A stretch of 64,000 nt of DNA from Cellulosimicrobium cellulans (GTDB lineage: Bacteria > Actinomycetota > Actinomycetes > Actinomycetales > Cellulomonadaceae): contig NZ_LWGL01000001.1 of assembly GCF_001722485.1 (NCBI RefSeq), forward strand, positions 1-64,000, read 5' to 3'. Shown here in pieces: positions 24,778 to 33,987 of this stretch. Made by a program: the position numbers and the translations under genes. The notes beneath the pieces were generated by a model, which worked only from the letters and a program-made list of their open reading frames with translations, did not search any database and was not told the origin of the DNA. Positions within the stretch are counted from its first letter, which is position 1, and each line of letters opens with the position of its first letter.

Positions 24778-26094
24778 TCAGCCGCGCGAGACGTCGGCGC
24801 CGAGGGCGGTGAGCTTGTCCTGGAAGTTCTCGTAGCCACGGTCGATGAGGCTGATCCCCCGCACCGTGGAGGTGCCCTTCGCCGCGAGGGCGGCGATGAG
24901 GTGGGAGAACCCGCCGCGAAGGTCCGGGACCTCGATGTCGGCGGCCTCGAGCGGCGTCGGGCCGGACACGACGGCGGAGTGGTGGAAGTTGCGCTGCCCG
25001 AACCGGCAGTCGCGCCCGCCGAGGCACTCCTTGTAGACCTGGATGGTCGCGCCCATGCCGCGCAGCGCGTCGGTGAAGCCGAAGCGGTTCTCGTAGACCG
25101 TCTCGTGGACGATCGACAGGCCCTTGGCCTGCGTGAGCGCGACGACGAGCGGCTGCTGCCAGTCGGTCATGAAGCCGGGGTGCACGTCCGTCTCGAGCAC
25201 GATCGGGTCGAGGTCGCCGCCCGGGTGCCAGAACCGGATCCCGTCGTCCTGGACGTCGAAGCGCCCGCCGACCTTCCGGAACGTGTTGAGGAACGTCATC
25301 ATCTCGGGCTGCGTCGCGCCCTTGACGGTGATGTCGCCGCCGGTCGCGAGCGCCGCCGACGCCCAGGACGCCGCCTCGATGCGGTCGCCGAGCGCGGTGT
25401 GGGTGTACCCGTCGAGGCGGTCGACGCCCTCGATGCGGATGACGCGGTCGGTGTCGACGGAGATGATCGCGCCCATCTTCTGCAGGACGGCGATGAGGTC
25501 CATGATCTCGGGCTCGATGGCCGCGTTCGACAGCTCGGTGATGCCCTCGGCGCGCACGGCGGTGAGGAGCAGCTGCTCGGTGGCGCCCACCGACGGGTAG
25601 GGCAGCGCGATCTTCGTGCCCTGGAGGCGGCGGGGGGCGCGGATGTGGATGCCGTTCTCGCGCTTGTCCACGACGGCGCCGAACTGGCGCAGGATGTCGA
25701 GGTGGTAGTTGATCGGCCGGTCACCGATGCGGCAGCCGCCGAGGTCGGGGATGAACGCCTCGCCGAGGCGGTGCAGGAGGGGGCCGCAGAAGAGGATCGG
25801 GATGCGGCTCGAGCCGGCGTGCGCGTCGATGTCGGCCACGTGCGCCGACTCGACGTTCGAGGGGTCGAGCTCGAGGACCCCCGCCTCGGCGTCCGCCGTG
25901 ACGGCGACACCGTGCAGCTCGAGCAGCCCGGTCACGACGCCGACGTCGCGGATCTGCGGGACGTTGCGCAGCACGCTCGGGGACTCGCCCAGCAGCGACG
26001 CCACCATCGCCTTGGACACGAAGTTCTTCGCGCCGCGCACGGTGATGGTGCCCTCGAGCGGGGTCCCGCCGTTCACGTACAGCACGTCGTTCAT
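24778..26094 (-). CDS. murA: UDP-N-acetylglucosamine 1-carboxyvinyltransferase
   Basis: MurA transfers enolpyruvate from PEP to UDP-GlcNAc, the first committed step of peptidoglycan synthesis. The 438-residue EPT-fold protein has GAKNFVSKAMVASLL (Lys-22-type region), the catalytic loop with cysteine retained (DLGGCRIGDRP, Cys about 121; fosfomycin target in Cys-type enzymes), RIEAASWASAALATGG and DLRGGFSHLIAALAAKG. Length is normal. It is on the backbone strand; leuD and plsC, its usual neighbours, are separated from it by accessory genes on both sides. Confidence 0.96.
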   Translation of the reverse strand: MNDVLYVNGGTPLEGTITVRGAKNFVSKAMVASLLGESPSVLRNVPQIRDVGVVTGLLELHGVAVTADAEAGVLELDPSNVESAHVADIDAHAGSSRIPILFCGPLLHRLGEAFIPDLGGCRIGDRPINYHLDILRQFGAVVDKRENGIHIRAPRRLQGTKIALPYPSVGATEQLLLTAVRAEGITELSNAAIEPEIMDLIAVLQKMGAIISVDTDRVIRIEGVDRLDGYTHTALGDRIEAASWASAALATGGDITVKGATQPEMMTFLNTFRKVGGRFDVQDDGIRFWHPGGDLDPIVLETDVHPGFMTDWQQPLVVALTQAKGLSIVHETVYENRFGFTDALRGMGATIQVYKECLGGRDCRFGQRNFHHSAVVSGPTPLEAADIEVPDLRGGFSHLIAALAAKGTSTVRGISLIDRGYENFQDKLTALGADVSRG

Positions 26095-26466
26095 GAGCTC
26101 AGGTCGCCCTCTCGCAGATGCCGGTAGAGATGGAGCCGGTGTCTCGGCCCCGGTCGGGGCACGGTGCGCCGTGTCGTCCGGTCCCGGTGGGGGCCAACGC
26201 GCGGCACCCGGAGATTATTCACCCCGGCGCCCGCGAGCGCCCGCGCCGCCGTGGAGGACCCGTGGAGGTGTCGCGCGGTCGCGGCGCTGGACCCGCTCGT
26301 CCTGCGGCGCGACCGGCGAGAACACGGGGCGGGTGAGACACCGCACGACGCACGCCCGTGGTCGCATCGTGAGACGGCGCGCTCGGCATGCGAGAAGCGC
26401 GGTTACCGTCGAGGGCAGCGTACCCATCGGTACGCTCTCGCACCGCCCGCGTCCGCAGGAGAACCC
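26095..26466. other. 372-bp intergenic region with a dyad near its right end
   Basis: No gene is supported here. The leftmost part must hold the murA promoter (minus strand) and the rightmost part that of the MHS transporter gene. A perfect dyad AGCGTACC-CATC-GGTACGCT (26417-26436) lies 30 nt before the transporter start codon. It could be an operator or a leader hairpin. No regulator gene is adjacent. Confidence 0.5.
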
Positions 26467-27813
26467 GTGACATCCACGACCGACACCGCCGCGCCACCAG
26501 TTGCCCCGAGCAACTCCCGGGGACGCGTGATCTTCGCCAGCCTCATCGGCACGTCGATCGAGTTCTACGACTTCTACGTCTACGCGACCGCGGCCGTGCT
26601 CGTCTTCCCGTCCGTGTTCTTCGCGAGCGAGGACCCCACCTACGCGCTCCTGCAGTCGTTCGCGGTGTTCGGCGTCGCGTTCGTCGCCCGCCCCGTCGGC
26701 TCGGTGCTCTTCGGCCACTTCGGCGACCGCGTCGGCCGCAAGGGGACGCTCGTCGCCTCGCTGCTGACCATGGGAGTGGCGACGTTCCTCATCGGCGTGC
26801 TGCCGCCGTCGGACACGCCCGGGTGGGCGATCCTCTCCCCCGCCCTGCTCGTCCTCATGCGCTTCTGCCAGGGCCTCGGGCTCGGCGGCGAGTGGAGCGG
26901 CGCCGCGCTGCTCGCGACGGAGAACGCGCCCGAGGGCAAGCGCGCCGTGTGGGGCACGTTCCCGCAGCTGGGCGCGCCGATCGGCTTCATCCTCGCCAAC
27001 AGCGTGTTCCTGGTTCTCGCCGAGGTGCTCGACGAGGCGCAGTTCCTCGACTGGGGCTGGCGCGTGCCGTTCCTCGCGAGCGCCGTGCTCGTCATCGTCG
27101 GCCTGTGGGTGCGCCTCAAGCTCATCGAGACCCCGGCGTTCCAGAAGGTCGTCGAGGCCGAGGCCGTCGCCAAGGTGCCGGTCGCGCGCGTGTTCCGCAC
27201 GTCGTGGCGCCAGATCGTCTCCGGCACGTTCATCATGCTGGCGACGTACGTGCTGTTCTACCTCATGACGACGTTCACGCTGACCTACGGGACGGCCCCG
27301 ACGACGGACGAGCCCGCCGGCCTCGGCTACGAGCGCACCGACTTCCTCATCATGCTCATCGTCGGCGTCGTGTTCTTCGGCATCCTCACCCTCGCGTCGG
27401 GCCCGATGGCCGAGCGCTTCGGGCGCCGCCGCCACCTCATCTGGACGACGATCGGCATCGCCGTGTTCGGCGCGCTGTTCGTGCCGCTGTTCTCCGGCGA
27501 GACGGTCGGCGTCATGGCGCTGCTCGTCGTCGGGTTCTCGCTCATGGGCCTGACGTTCGGGCCGATGGCCGCCGTGCTGCCCGAGCTGTTCCCCGCCAAC
27601 GTCCGCTACACGGGCTCCGCGGTTGCGTACAACCTGTCGTCGATCCTCGGCGCCGCCGTCGCGCCGTTCATCGCGGTGTGGCTCTGGACGCAGGCGAACG
27701 GCTCGACCGTGCTGGTCGGCGTGTACCTGTCCGTCATGGCCGTGATCACCCTCGTCGCGCTGCTCGCGTCGAAGGAGACGAAGGACGTCGCGTACACCGA
27801 CAACGTCTCCTGA
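26467..27813 (+). CDS. MHS-family (MFS) metabolite:H+ symporter
   Basis: A 448-residue, 12-segment transporter. The opening LIGTSIEFYDFYVYATAAVL, FGVAFVARPVGSVLFGHFGD and RVGRKGTL are signature sequences of the metabolite:H+ symporter group of the major facilitator superfamily (relatives: shikimate, proline/betaine, alpha-ketoglutarate carriers). Cargo is not predictable. The start is GTG at 26467 with AGGAG 7 nt upstream. It faces the deaminase gene with a GAGATAGAG-type hairpin repeat between them. It is an insert relative to the usual leuD-murA order. Confidence 0.9.
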   Translation: MTSTTDTAAPPVAPSNSRGRVIFASLIGTSIEFYDFYVYATAAVLVFPSVFFASEDPTYALLQSFAVFGVAFVARPVGSVLFGHFGDRVGRKGTLVASLLTMGVATFLIGVLPPSDTPGWAILSPALLVLMRFCQGLGLGGEWSGAALLATENAPEGKRAVWGTFPQLGAPIGFILANSVFLVLAEVLDEAQFLDWGWRVPFLASAVLVIVGLWVRLKLIETPAFQKVVEAEAVAKVPVARVFRTSWRQIVSGTFIMLATYVLFYLMTTFTLTYGTAPTTDEPAGLGYERTDFLIMLIVGVVFFGILTLASGPMAERFGRRRHLIWTTIGIAVFGALFVPLFSGETVGVMALLVVGFSLMGLTFGPMAAVLPELFPANVRYTGSAVAYNLSSILGAAVAPFIAVWLWTQANGSTVLVGVYLSVMAVITLVALLASKETKDVAYTDNVS

Positions 27814-27852
27814 CGTCTGGCGGCCCGCCGACACCCGGAGCGCTCCGGACAC

Positions 27853-27920
27853 CGAGATAGAGGGATCCCCGCGAGATAGAGCCATTCAGGCCTCTACCTC
27901 GCGGGGATCCCTCTATCTCG
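27853..27920. repeat. GAGATAGAG hairpin repeat, copy 1
   Basis: Perfect 23-bp inverted repeat (27853-27875 / 27898-27920) around a 22-nt loop, between two convergent genes. It contains four units at exact 19-nt period: GAGATAGAG at 27854 and 27873, then CTCTACCTC at 27892 and CTCTATCTC at 27911. Outer pairs with outer, inner with inner, giving a long stem. A second copy with the same plan but different spacer bases is at 44702-44774. Likely a dispersed intergenic repeat that may act as a bidirectional terminator. Confidence 0.85.
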
Positions 27921-27930
27921 TGGCGATCCG

Positions 27931-28971
27931 TCAGGCGGCCTCGGCCTCGAAGGCGGCGACGTAGCCGTCGATCGCGGCGAGGTAGTCGGCGCGCTGCTCG
28001 TCGGTCAGCCACGACGCCTCGAACGAGTTGCGCGCGAGCTGGACGACCTCGGCCGTCGTGAGGCCGGCGGCCTCCGCCAGCGCGACGTAGTTGTCCGCGA
28101 CGTAGCCGCCGAAGTACGCGGGGTCGTCGGAGTTGACCGTCACGCGCACGCCGTCGCGCAGGAGGCCGGCGATCTCCGTCGCCTTCATGTCGTCGGTGAC
28201 GAACGAGTTGGAGATCGGGCAGCACGTGAGCCCGAGGCCGCGCTCGCGCACGACGTCGACGAGCGCCGGGTCCTCCACGACGTTCGTCCCGTGGTCGACG
28301 CGGTCGACGCCGATGCGGTCGAGCACCGTGCGGATGTTGTCGATGCTGCCCTCCTGGTCGATGTCGCAGTGCATCGTCAGGCGGTAGCCGAGCTCGCGCG
28401 CCCGGGCGAACACGTCGGCGAACTTCTCCGGCGGGTTGCCGCGCTCGTCGGAGTCGAGGCCGACGCCGACGATCCGGTCCCGGAACGGCACCGACGCCTC
28501 GAGCGTCTCCGCGGCGCTCTCGGCCGACATGTCGCGCAGGAAGCACAGGATGAGCTGTGCGTCGACGCCATGCTTCGCCGGTGCCTCCGCGGCGGCGCGG
28601 TGGTAGCCCGTCACGACAGCCTCGAACGGCACGCCGCGCGACGTGTGCGCCTGCGGGTCGAAGAACATCTCGACGTGCTTCACGCCGTCGGCCGCGGCGC
28701 GCGCGAGGTACGCGTCGGCGAGCTCGTAGAAGTCGTCCGCCGTCTGCAGCACCTCCATCGCCGGGTAGTACACGGCGAGGAAGCTCGCGAGCGAGTCGAA
28801 CTCGTACGTCGCGCGCACCTCCTCGACCGTCGTCTGGCCGATGTCGATGCCGTTGCGCTCCGCGAGGCGCAGCTTGAGCTCCGGCTCGAGCGTCCCCTCG
28901 AGGTGCAGGTGCAGCTCGGCCTTCGGCAGGCCGGTGATGAACTCGCGCGTGGGCGTGGCGGGCAGGGCCAT
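27931..28971 (-). CDS. adenosine/adenine deaminase, Aah1-like subgroup
   Basis: A 346-residue metal-dependent hydrolase. Zinc ligands are visible in AELHLHLEGT (HxH), MHCDIDQEG (about 205) and VTVNSDDPAYFG (Asp), with catalytic Glu/His in the DRVDHGTNVVEDP region. The stretch KHVEMFFDPQAHTSRGV is characteristic of the fungal-Aah1/bacterial adenine deaminase subgroup rather than E. coli Add. Adenine to hypoxanthine is therefore the likelier reaction, though adenosine cannot be excluded. The start ATG 28971 has GGAG 7 nt upstream. Purine salvage, cytoplasmic. Confidence 0.88.
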   Translation of the reverse strand: MALPATPTREFITGLPKAELHLHLEGTLEPELKLRLAERNGIDIGQTTVEEVRATYEFDSLASFLAVYYPAMEVLQTADDFYELADAYLARAAADGVKHVEMFFDPQAHTSRGVPFEAVVTGYHRAAAEAPAKHGVDAQLILCFLRDMSAESAAETLEASVPFRDRIVGVGLDSDERGNPPEKFADVFARARELGYRLTMHCDIDQEGSIDNIRTVLDRIGVDRVDHGTNVVEDPALVDVVRERGLGLTCCPISNSFVTDDMKATEIAGLLRDGVRVTVNSDDPAYFGGYVADNYVALAEAAGLTTAEVVQLARNSFEASWLTDEQRADYLAAIDGYVAAFEAEAA

Positions 28972-29115
28972 GGGTCTCCTTCGTGGTGGGGTCACCCCCA
29001 TCCCATCATCCCGAGACCGTTGTCCCGGGCATCCGCCGTCGAGTTCCGGCAAGGAGGGATTCGACGGCGCGCCAGACGGCGCACCTCTTCCCCACGGCGC
29101 GTGTCCGCTGCCACC

Positions 29116-29553
29116 ATGGGCGGCGTGGACCTGCGGACCAGCATCGACGTGGCCGCCCCGCCCGAACGGGTGTGGGACGTGCTCGCCGACGTCGAGCGGT
29201 GGCCGGAGTGGACCGAGTCCGTGACCCGCGTCCGGGCGCTTGACGCCGGCCCCCTCGTCGTCGGGTCGCGGGTCGAGGTCGCGCAGCCACGCATCCCGAC
29301 CGGCACGTACACCGTGACCGCGCTGGAGCCCGGCCGTGCCTTCACCTGGGAGCAGCGGCAGCCCAGCAGCACGGTGACTGCGCGCCACGAGTGCACGCCG
29401 GTGCCAGGTGGCGGGACCCGCGTCGAGCTGGGCGTCGTGATGAGCGGCGCGCTGGGGGCGGTGATGGGGCGGCTGTACCGCGGGCTCACCCGGCGGTATC
29501 TCGCGATGGAGGCCGCCGGGCTCAAGGCCGCTGCCGAGGACCCTTCACGCTGA
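29116..29553 (+). CDS. SRPBCC family protein
   Basis: A 145-residue START/Bet v1-like (SRPBCC) protein. VDLRTSIDVAAPPERVWDVLADVERWPEW is the usual opening strand and helix, and the C-terminal helix LYRGLTRRYLAMEAAGLKAA closes the hydrophobic pocket. Family members bind lipids or polyketides, or act as cyclases; no catalytic residue can be named. ATG 29116 is chosen; a GTG three codons later is an alternative. Divergent from the deaminase and convergent with lpd. Confidence 0.82.
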   Translation: MGGVDLRTSIDVAAPPERVWDVLADVERWPEWTESVTRVRALDAGPLVVGSRVEVAQPRIPTGTYTVTALEPGRAFTWEQRQPSSTVTARHECTPVPGGGTRVELGVVMSGALGAVMGRLYRGLTRRYLAMEAAGLKAAAEDPSR

Positions 29554-29565
29554 GGAACGCGAAGA

Positions 29566-29601
29566 AGGCCCGGATTTGCGGTTCTCCGCAGATCCGGGCC
29601 T
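29566..29601. terminator. bidirectional terminator between SRPBCC gene and lpd
   Basis: 16-bp stem (29566-29581 / 29586-29601; one G-T wobble) with TTCT loop, 13 nt after the SRPBCC stop and 42 nt from the lpd stop. Strong in both directions. Confidence 0.8.
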
Positions 29602-29642
29602 CCTAGCGCGCTCTGCCCGCGAACACCGGCTGAGCGGTCGAC

Positions 29643-31046
29643 TCAGAAGTTGATCATGTGCCCCGCGAGGCCGTGGATCGACTCCTGGACGGCCTCGGAC
29701 AGCGTCGGGTGCGTGTGCACGTTGCGCGCGAGCTCGTTGACGGTGAGGTCCCACTTCTGCGCGAGGGTGAGCTCGGGCAGCATCTCGGAGACGTCGGGGC
29801 CGATGAGGTGGCCGCCGAGCAGCTCGCCGTAGGTCTCGTCGGAGATGAGCTTGACGAAGCCGACGGGGTCGCCGAGGCCGTGGGCCTTGCCGTTCGCCAT
29901 GAAGGGGAACGTCGCGACCTTGACCTTGTAGCCCTCGTCCTTCGCCTGCTGCTCGGTGAGGCCGAAGCTGGCGACCTGCGGCTGGCAGAACGTGGCGCGC
30001 GGCATCATGCGGTAGTCGCCGAGCGTGAGGGTCTCGGCGCCGCCGATGGTCTCGGCCGCGACGACGCCCTGGGCCTCCGCGACGTGCGCGAGCATGAGCT
30101 TCGCGGTGACGTCGCCGATGGCGTAGATGTGCGGGACGTTCGTGCGCATGACGTCGTCGATCGCGATGGCGCCGCGCTCGGTGAGCTGCACGCCCGTGTT
30201 CTCGAGGCCGAAGCCCTCGACGTTCGGCGCGAAGCCGACGGCCATGAGCACCTTGTCGACGACGAGCTCGCCCGGCTTGTCGTCCTTGACGCCCTTGTAG
30301 GAGACGGTCACGGAGGAGCCCTCGTCCTTCACCGTCTGGACGGCGGTCGACGTGAGCAGGTTGATGCCGAGCTTCTTGTACTGCTTGGCGATCTCCTTGG
30401 AGACGTCCGCGTCCTCGTTCGGCAGCGCACGGTCGAGGAACTCGATGATCGTGACGTCCACGCCGTAGTTCTTCATGACGTAGGCGAACTCCATGCCGAT
30501 CGCGCCGGCGCCGACGATGGCGATCGACTTCGGCAGGTCGCGCGTGAGGATCTGCTTCTCGTACGTCACGACGTTGTCGGACAGCTCGACGCCGGGCAGC
30601 AGGCGCACCTTGGAGCCGGTCGCGATGATGACGTTGTCGAACGTGACCTGGTCCGTCGAGCCGTCCGAGAGCTTGACGTCGAGCGTGTTCGCGTCGCGGA
30701 ACGTGCCGCGCCCGTCGTACTCGGTGATCTTGTTCTTCTTCATGAGGAAGTGCACGCCCTTGACGCGGCCCTCGGCCACCTGGCGCGAGCGGTCGAACGC
30801 CGCGCCGAAGTCGAAGCTCACGTCACCGGACATGCCGAAGGTCTTCGCGTCGTGCGTGAAGATGTGCGCGAGCTCGGCGTTGCGCAGGAGCGCCTTGGAG
30901 GGGATGCAGCCCACGTTGAGGCACACCCCTCCCCAGTACTTCTCCTCCACGACCGCGACCTGCAGGCCCAGCTGGGCTGCACGGATCGCGGCCACGTAAC
31001 CACCGGGACCTGCACCGAGGACGACGACGTCGTAGTGGGATGCCAT
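29643..31046 (-). CDS. lpdA: dihydrolipoyl dehydrogenase
   Basis: A 467-residue flavoprotein disulfide reductase, the E3 component of 2-oxo-acid dehydrogenase complexes and the glycine cleavage system. FAD motif [20 protein letters not shown] at the N-terminus, redox cysteines in [16 protein letters not shown] (about 41-56), NAD motif [16 protein letters not shown], second FAD motif [20 protein letters not shown] and catalytic His in [13 protein letters not shown]. Length and motifs are complete. Divergent from leuS with 284 bp between. No E1/E2 genes are close, so it is a free-standing E3. Confidence 0.96.
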   Translation of the reverse strand: MASHYDVVVLGAGPGGYVAAIRAAQLGLQVAVVEEKYWGGVCLNVGCIPSKALLRNAELAHIFTHDAKTFGMSGDVSFDFGAAFDRSRQVAEGRVKGVHFLMKKNKITEYDGRGTFRDANTLDVKLSDGSTDQVTFDNVIIATGSKVRLLPGVELSDNVVTYEKQILTRDLPKSIAIVGAGAIGMEFAYVMKNYGVDVTIIEFLDRALPNEDADVSKEIAKQYKKLGINLLTSTAVQTVKDEGSSVTVSYKGVKDDKPGELVVDKVLMAVGFAPNVEGFGLENTGVQLTERGAIAIDDVMRTNVPHIYAIGDVTAKLMLAHVAEAQGVVAAETIGGAETLTLGDYRMMPRATFCQPQVASFGLTEQQAKDEGYKVKVATFPFMANGKAHGLGDPVGFVKLISDETYGELLGGHLIGPDVSEMLPELTLAQKWDLTVNELARNVHTHPTLSEAVQESIHGLAGHMINF

Positions 31047-31205
31047 GTGGCAAGCCTACTGGCGTGCGCACGGCCGCGGACGGCGCGCGCGGGCGACGTC
31101 CGCCACACTGCCACGCCCTGTCGGGCGACCGTCGATCCTTGACCGCGGGCGCGGGACCGCGCCACGATGCCCGGGATGCGACGCATGCGGCTCCTCCTTC
31201 GCCGG

Positions 31206-31242
31206 CCGCGCTGAGCCCGCCGGGCGGGCACGCTCAGCGCGG
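31206..31242 (+). promoter_or_regulatory. leader hairpin upstream of short leuS
   Basis: Perfect 11-bp stem CCGCGCTGAGC (31206-31216) / GCTCAGCGCGG (31232-31242); the loop can itself pair (CCCGCC/GGCGGG), giving alternative folds. It lies 88 nt before the start codon. It may be an attenuator or part of the divergent promoter region. No T-box consensus (UGGNACC) was found. Confidence 0.35.
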
Positions 31243-31330
31243 CGGTGCCTGCGCGTCCCGGTGACGGTGTTTCCGGTGAGTGCACGGCGAGTGCCCGACG
31301 ACGAAGCCCACCGCATCGAGGAGCCCCACC

Positions 31331-33862
31331 GTGGACGCCGCACATCCCTACCCCGTCGACGCCGCCGTCGACAACCCCATCGACGCGCCGCCCCCGACCA
31401 CCCGCCCGTCGACCGCCGAGGTCGAGGACCGCTGGCAGCGGTACTGGTCCGAGCACGACACGTTCCGCGCGCGCGACGACGGCACACGCCCGCGCCGCTA
31501 CCTGTTGACGATGTTCCCCTACCCCTCCGGCGACCTGCACATGGGTCACGCGGAGGTCTTCGCGCTCGAGGACGTCGTCGCCCGGTACTGGCGCCTGCGC
31601 GGGTACGACGTGCTCAACCCGATCGGCTGGGACTCGTTCGGGCTGCCGGCGGAGAACGCCGCGATCCGCCGCGGCGAGAACCCCGCCGTCTTCACCGAGA
31701 CGAACATCGCGACGCAAGCCGCGACCGCGCGCCGGTACGGCGTCTCGTTCGACTGGTCGCGCCGGCTCGAGACGCACCGCCCCGAGTACTACCGCTGGAC
31801 GCAGTGGCTGTTCCTGCGCCTCCTGGAGCACGACCTTGCGTACCGCGCGACGGCGCCCGTGAACTGGTGCCCGCAGGACCGGACCGTCCTGGCGAACGAG
31901 CAGGTGGTCGGCGGCCGGTGCGAGCGCTGCGGCACGCCCGTCGTCCAGCGCGAGCTCACGCAGTGGTTCGTGCGCGTCACCGCGTACGCCGACCGCCTGC
32001 TCGACGACATGGCCGCGCTGGAGGGCGCGTGGCCCGAGCGCGTTCTCGCGATGCAGCGCCACTGGATCGGGCGCAGCGAGGGCGCCCGCGTCCGGTTCGA
32101 CGTCGCGGGCTACGAGGACGCCGCGCCGGCCGCGAGCACGCCCGTCACCGTCTTCACCACGCGCCCGGACACCCTGCCGGGCGCGACGTTCCTCGCCGTC
32201 GCGCCGGAAAGCCCGGTCGCCGCGGCGCTGTGCGCGCCGGACCGCGCCGACGCGCTCGTCGCCCTGTGCCGCGACGCCCGGGACGCCGGCGAGATCGCGC
32301 GGTCGGGCCCGGGCGGCGGCCGCGGGGTGTTCCTCGGTGCGTGGGCGGTGCACCCCGTCACGGGCGCGCGGCTGCCCGTGTGGGCGGCCGACTACGTGCT
32401 GCCCGGGTACGGCACCGGCGTCGTCCTGGGCGTGCCCGCGCACGACGAGCGCGACGCGGCCTTCGCGCGCGCCCACGGCCTCTCCGTGGGCGACGGCGCC
32501 ACGTGGCCCTCCGTCGAGGACGCCACCGGCCGGCTGGAGGCGACGGGCCACGGCGAGCGGGCGACGTCGTACCGGCTGCGCGACTGGCTCGTGTCCCGGC
32601 AGCGGTACTGGGGCGCGCCGGTGCCGGTCGTGCACTGCGCGACGTGCGGCGTCGTGCCCGTGCCCGACGACGAGCTGCCCGTCCGCCTGCCCGACCTGGC
32701 CGGCGACGACCTGCTCCCCCGCGGCCGCTCACCGCTGGCCTCCCCCGCCGCCGACGCGTGGCGCCGCGTGCCGTGCCCGCGGTGCGGCGCCAACGCCGAG
32801 CGCGACCCGGACACGCTCGACACGTTCGTCGACTCCTCCTGGTACTTCCTGCGGTACTGCTCGCCCGGCTCGTCCGGCCTGCCCGACGACGTTCCCTTCC
32901 GTCCCGACGACGCCCGCCGCTGGATGCCCGCCGCGCAGTACGTCGGCGGCGTCGAGCACGCGATCCTGCACCTGCTCTACAGCCGGTTCGTCACCAAGGT
33001 GCTGCACGACCTGGGGTGGGTCGACGTCGTCGAGCCGTTCGCGACGCTGCTCAACCAGGGGCAGGTGCTCTACGGGGGTCGGGCGATGAGCAAGTCGCTG
33101 GGCAACGGCGTCGAGCTCGGCGGCCAGCTCGACCGCTGGGGCGTCGACGCCGTGCGCCTCGCCATGGTGTTCGCCGGCCCGCCGGAGGACGACGTCGACT
33201 GGGCGGACGTGGACCCGGCGGCGATGCGCCGCTTCTGCGACCGCGTGCTGCGCCTCGCCGACGCCGTCGCGGCGTCGGGGACGTCGCCGACCGGTCCGGC
33301 ACCCGACAGCCGGGGCATCACCCCCGACGCACGGCCCGGCACGCGTGCCCACGCCCTCCGCCGCGCGACCCACCGCACCGTGCACGACGCCGAGGACCTG
33401 CTCGAGCGCTCGCGGTTCAACGTCGTCGTCGCGCGGCTCATGGAGCTCGTGAACGCCGCCCGGCGCGCGGAGGCCGACGGTCACGGGCGGGACGAGAACG
33501 CCGCGGCGCACACCGCCGCCGTGCGCGAGGCGGCCGAGACCGTCGCGGTGCTGCTCGGGATGTTCGCGCCGTACACCGCCGAGGAGGCGTGGGAGCGGCT
33601 GGGGCACGCGCCGTCGGTCGCGGACGCCGGCTGGCCGCGCGTCGACCCGACCCTGCTCGTCGACGACACGGTCGAGGCCGTCGTCCAGGTCGACGGCAGG
33701 GTGCGGGGCCGCGTCGTCGTCCCGGCCGACGTCGACGACGCGACGCTCCGGGACCGCGCGCTCGCCCTGCCGGGCGTCTCCCGGGCGGCCCGCGGACGCG
33801 AGGTGGTGCGCGTCGTCGTGCGCGCGCCGCGGCTGGTCAACGTGGTGACCCGGGCGACCTGA
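31331..33862 (+). CDS. leuS: leucyl-tRNA synthetase, short form
   Basis: An 843-residue class I synthetase. HIGH motif in [18 protein letters not shown] (about 60-77), CP1 editing domain with TTRPDT (about 276) and VPAHDERD, zinc-type CATC and CPRC pairs, [18 protein letters not shown] motif AMSKSLGNG (about 585) and a short anticodon-binding/C-terminal domain. Editing residues look intact. Actinobacterial housekeeping LeuRS is usually about 950-970 residues, so this shorter form is probably a second LeuRS, perhaps acquired. The GTG at 31331 has GAGGAG at 7-nt spacing; an in-frame GTG 17 codons upstream lacks one. Confidence 0.92.
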   Translation: MDAAHPYPVDAAVDNPIDAPPPTTRPSTAEVEDRWQRYWSEHDTFRARDDGTRPRRYLLTMFPYPSGDLHMGHAEVFALEDVVARYWRLRGYDVLNPIGWDSFGLPAENAAIRRGENPAVFTETNIATQAATARRYGVSFDWSRRLETHRPEYYRWTQWLFLRLLEHDLAYRATAPVNWCPQDRTVLANEQVVGGRCERCGTPVVQRELTQWFVRVTAYADRLLDDMAALEGAWPERVLAMQRHWIGRSEGARVRFDVAGYEDAAPAASTPVTVFTTRPDTLPGATFLAVAPESPVAAALCAPDRADALVALCRDARDAGEIARSGPGGGRGVFLGAWAVHPVTGARLPVWAADYVLPGYGTGVVLGVPAHDERDAAFARAHGLSVGDGATWPSVEDATGRLEATGHGERATSYRLRDWLVSRQRYWGAPVPVVHCATCGVVPVPDDELPVRLPDLAGDDLLPRGRSPLASPAADAWRRVPCPRCGANAERDPDTLDTFVDSSWYFLRYCSPGSSGLPDDVPFRPDDARRWMPAAQYVGGVEHAILHLLYSRFVTKVLHDLGWVDVVEPFATLLNQGQVLYGGRAMSKSLGNGVELGGQLDRWGVDAVRLAMVFAGPPEDDVDWADVDPAAMRRFCDRVLRLADAVAASGTSPTGPAPDSRGITPDARPGTRAHALRRATHRTVHDAEDLLERSRFNVVVARLMELVNAARRAEADGHGRDENAAAHTAAVREAAETVAVLLGMFAPYTAEEAWERLGHAPSVADAGWPRVDPTLLVDDTVEAVVQVDGRVRGRVVVPADVDDATLRDRALALPGVSRAARGREVVRVVVRAPRLVNVVTRAT

Positions 33863-33896
33863 CGACGACTGCGGACACCACGACGCGAGCGGGTGC

Positions 33897-33923
33897 CGCG
33901 GCCGTTACGATGCTGCGGCCGCG
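33897..33923 (+). promoter_or_regulatory. hairpin with -10-like loop upstream of DUF808 gene
   Basis: CGCGGCCG / CGGCCGCG arms (8 bp) flank a loop with TACGAT (33906-33911), a good actinobacterial -10. Either a terminator for leuS or a promoter for the DUF808 gene; both roles are possible and neither is certain. Confidence 0.3.
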
Positions 33924-33987
33924 CACCCCCCTCGACCCGGCGGACCCGCCCGCGGCACCACGGGCCCGCGGACGGAGACCACCCCTC

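Noticed and set aside
31047-31330. Possible T-box riboswitch before leuS
   Set aside because: A GGTGCCTGCGCGTCCC stretch faintly recalls a T-box end, but the invariant UGGNACC bulge and a specifier stem could not be found.
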